The notes beneath the pieces were generated by a model that saw nothing but the letters and a program-made list of their open reading frames with translations, was not told where the DNA came from and did no database searches. Both the position numbers and the translations under genes were made by a program. Shown piece after piece: positions 31,257 through 33,211 of a stretch of DNA of 33,211 nucleotides (positions are counted from its first letter, which is position 1; each line of letters begins with the position of its first letter). Origin of the DNA: Balneolia bacterium (lineage in GTDB: Bacteria > Bacteroidota > Rhodothermia > Balneolales > Cyclonatronaceae); NCBI GenBank assembly GCA_022565795.1, contig JAIUMA010000036.1, positions 1-33,211 on the forward strand, given 5' to 3'.

Positions 31257-33211
31257 TTAAAATCCAAGTGATACAGTGAAGTAGAACTGACGAGAAGGCG
31301 GCATTGTCAGGAAGTCCTGACCACGGATCAGGCTTCTCGCACCATCAAAGTTCACTTCCGGATCGATACCGCTGTACAAGCTTGATGTAAGCAGGTTACG
31401 GCCACCAATTGCAACAGACATGCTGTTGATATAGTTACCGGCGTCTGTTCTGTTAATCAGCTCAGTAAGGCTGTACGAAACCGTTACTTCGCGCAGCTTA
31501 ATCCAGTCTGCACGCTCTACCTGATTTGATGGGAAAGCTGTGCTTAGTTTAGCAAAGCGGTTAGCAGCATCGATGTATTCCTGTGTACCAGGGGTGAGCT
31601 GTTCAACGCCATCAACGAAAGGTGAGCCAAAGCCAAGCTGCTCGCGGAGGATTTCGTTCTCACGGTCATTTCTGAAAATGATAGCAAATTCGCGCGTATT
31701 ATTGTAGATATACAGATCAGCTGCCCAGTCTACGAGCGCATACACATTCAGGTTTCTGAATGCACGGAAGTTCATCGCGAACGAACCCTGATGGTTCGGG
31801 AACGGAGATCCGATTTCAGACGGGTCTTCTTCTGCATCAACACCGGCATAAACACCGTTTTCATCGAATAATGCACCGTTTACGCGAGGCAGGAAGAATG
31901 CAGAGCGCTCAACACCTTCCTTAAGTACCTGAACGCTGAAACCGTCGAAGATTGGCTGTGCGCCGCCCAGATCAGTTACTTCAGAACGCTGGTATGCGTA
32001 AGAGATGTCGAAGTCAAGAGCAAAGTCGCGTGATTCATACGCATTGATACTCAGTGTACTTTCAAATCCATAACCTTCCACTCCACCAACGTTAAACGGG
32101 ATTAAGTTAGTTACACCCGTTGATGGCGCCTGACGGAAGCTGATGATTGAATCTTCAGCCCATAGTCTGTAGTAGGTCATATCCAGACCAAAGCGGCCCA
32201 GGAAGTCTGCTTCAAGACCGACTTCAAGCTCGCGGATACGCTCCGGCTTGATATCAGGATTACCAACAAAGGTAATCAGACCACCGGTTCCGTAAGCAGA
32301 GTTGGTAGCACCCCAGAGGCGGGCAGCACCGTCGTTGAAGCCCGGAAGCTGACCGGTTTCACCGTAGGCCAGACGGAACTTCAAGAAGTCAATCTGCGAA
32401 GGAAGGTCGAAAATATTATCGAAACGTACAGCTAAGCTAGCCTTCGGGTAGAAAATATTCGGCGCTTCGTCACCAATTGCAGAAGCAAAATCCTGACGAC
32501 CACCAACGCTGAAGATATACTGGTTATTGAAGTTGAATTCCTGGTCAAAGAAAACACCCGCTTCACGGTTGTTCAGGAAGCCTTCACCTGAACCAATGAA
32601 TTCTTCACCGGCACCAATGTTACTGATAAGCGGAGTTGCAAAACCACGCTGGCGCAGGTTAGAGGTTCTGAGCGTACGGTCGAACAGCTGAGCACCTACA
32701 ATCGTAGAAGCAGCAAGGTCGCTGGTGATGTCGTAGCTGTAGCGAGCGCTAAGGTCGTAGGTGTACTGCTCGTTAATTCTGGTTAGAATAAAGCGGTCAC
32801 CACGATCACCAGGACCGGTTACAAAGAATCCCGGAGGGACAGTTTCATCGCGACGGATATTACCGCCATCGTAACCTACAGAAGCGTTAAGCTCCAGGTT
32901 TCTTATAGGACGATACTGAAGACTTACAGAGCCCAGGAAACGGGTCTGTCTGGAAACGTCTTCGATTGCATTGATGGCATCTTCAGCGGTGAAACCAAAA
33001 GTACCGTCATCACCGCCCTGTGCAAGAATCACGTTACCAAGATAACCACGAACGTTGTTATCGTTATCCGGCAGCGCGATTTCGTTAAGGGTATAGCCTG
33101 CGCTTACGCTAAGGGTAAGATCTTCGCGCGGGAAGGCATCGAAGTTGGCACGGAAACTCTGACGATCCATGTAGTTACGCGGCAGAATACCTTCTTCCAG
33201 ACGCTGATCGT
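31257..33211 (-). CDS. SusC/RagA-family TonB-dependent outer-membrane transporter, 3' part
   Basis: The C-terminal 650 residues or so of a SusC-type barrel are present. The frame is open to the window edge, so the N-terminus, signal peptide, plug and TonB box lie outside (full members are about 1000 aa). The visible part is beta-barrel-like throughout: DQRLEEGILPRNYMDRQSFRANFD, GYDGGNIRRDETVPPGFF, YETGQLPG-type block RLAYGETGQLPGFN, KPERIRELEVGLEADFLGRFGLDMTYY, and DWIKLREVTVSYSL. It ends with PPSRQFYFTVSLGF, an aromatic terminal residue as in outer-membrane barrels. It is followed by susD after 19 bp. Confidence 0.94.
   Translation of the reverse strand, partial: DQRLEEGILPRNYMDRQSFRANFDAFPREDLTLSVSAGYTLNEIALPDNDNNVRGYLGNVILAQGGDDGTFGFTAEDAINAIEDVSRQTRFLGSVSLQYRPIRNLELNASVGYDGGNIRRDETVPPGFFVTGPGDRGDRFILTRINEQYTYDLSARYSYDITSDLAASTIVGAQLFDRTLRTSNLRQRGFATPLISNIGAGEEFIGSGEGFLNNREAGVFFDQEFNFNNQYIFSVGGRQDFASAIGDEAPNIFYPKASLAVRFDNIFDLPSQIDFLKFRLAYGETGQLPGFNDGAARLWGATNSAYGTGGLITFVGNPDIKPERIRELEVGLEADFLGRFGLDMTYYRLWAEDSIISFRQAPSTGVTNLIPFNVGGVEGYGFESTLSINAYESRDFALDFDISYAYQRSEVTDLGGAQPIFDGFSVQVLKEGVERSAFFLPRVNGALFDENGVYAGVDAEEDPSEIGSPFPNHQGSFAMNFRAFRNLNVYALVDWAADLYIYNNTREFAIIFRNDRENEILREQLGFGSPFVDGVEQLTPGTQEYIDAANRFAKLSTAFPSNQVERADWIKLREVTVSYSLTELINRTDAGNYINSMSVAIGGRNLLTSSLYSGIDPEVNFDGARSLIRGQDFLTMPPSRQFYFTVSLGF

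Noticed and set aside
1-33211. tRNA genes, rRNA genes, CRISPR arrays, transposases, phage genes and restriction or abortive-infection systems
   Set aside because: I looked for T-arm type GGTTCRA motifs, evenly spaced repeats and mobile-element or defence proteins and found none. The PglZ domain here belongs to PorX and not to a BREX system, because it is fused to a receiver domain and has no BREX neighbours.

Overview
The window looks like a chromosomal segment from a member of the Fibrobacterota-Chlorobiota-Bacteroidota (FCB) group, most likely Balneolota or a near relative. The evidence is a SusC/SusD pair, a PorX-type response regulator (type IX secretion control), a GldE-like CNNM/CorC protein next to ssb, perfect matches to the Bacteroidota -7 promoter element TAnnTTTG upstream of several genes, and few recognisable Shine-Dalgarno sequences. 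The assignment rests on gene content read by eye. I see no tRNA, rRNA, CRISPR array, insertion sequence or prophage gene. Most of the window is core metabolism and information processing.

Left part (1-5100): after a possible partial minus-strand gene at the edge come purB, a GldE-like membrane protein and ssb on the minus strand, with a strong terminator between ssb and the GldE gene. A 430-bp intergenic region with a hairpin and an imperfect tandem repeat separates ssb from a divergent ArsR regulator and a Bcp/PrxQ-like peroxiredoxin on the plus strand.

Middle left (5100-13770): topA, an unrecognised 171-aa protein and a small membrane protein with a HEAGH metalloprotease motif lie on the plus strand. 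A GNAT acetyltransferase and an alpha/beta-hydrolase lie on the minus strand. A region rich in dyads (10692-10755) separates the hydrolase from the plus-strand genes comEA, porX and a phospholipid/rRNA-type methyltransferase.

Middle right (13770-22930), all minus strand: gltX followed by a SprT/YgjP-type metallopeptidase gene; xth; and a compact probable operon in the order M20 amidohydrolase-lysC-dapB-yqeY-cvpA-tyrS. That operon is bounded upstream by a rho-independent terminator (22827-22852) and downstream by a long hairpin (17008-17055). It joins the aspartate/diaminopimelate pathway to translation and membrane genes.

Right part (22930-33211): an A-type Fe-S carrier, an AlbA_2-domain protein, plsY-gpsA overlapping by 4 bp (glycerol-3-phosphate supply and acylation), lipB-lipA (lipoylation), and a divergent alanine dehydrogenase/transhydrogenase-like enzyme with a large internal insertion. 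Last come susD and the 3' part of susC, which runs off the window end. The candidates most worth a second look are the insertion-bearing dehydrogenase, the small HEAGH membrane protein, the cysteine-containing ArsR/peroxiredoxin pair, and the dyad cluster upstream of comEA.
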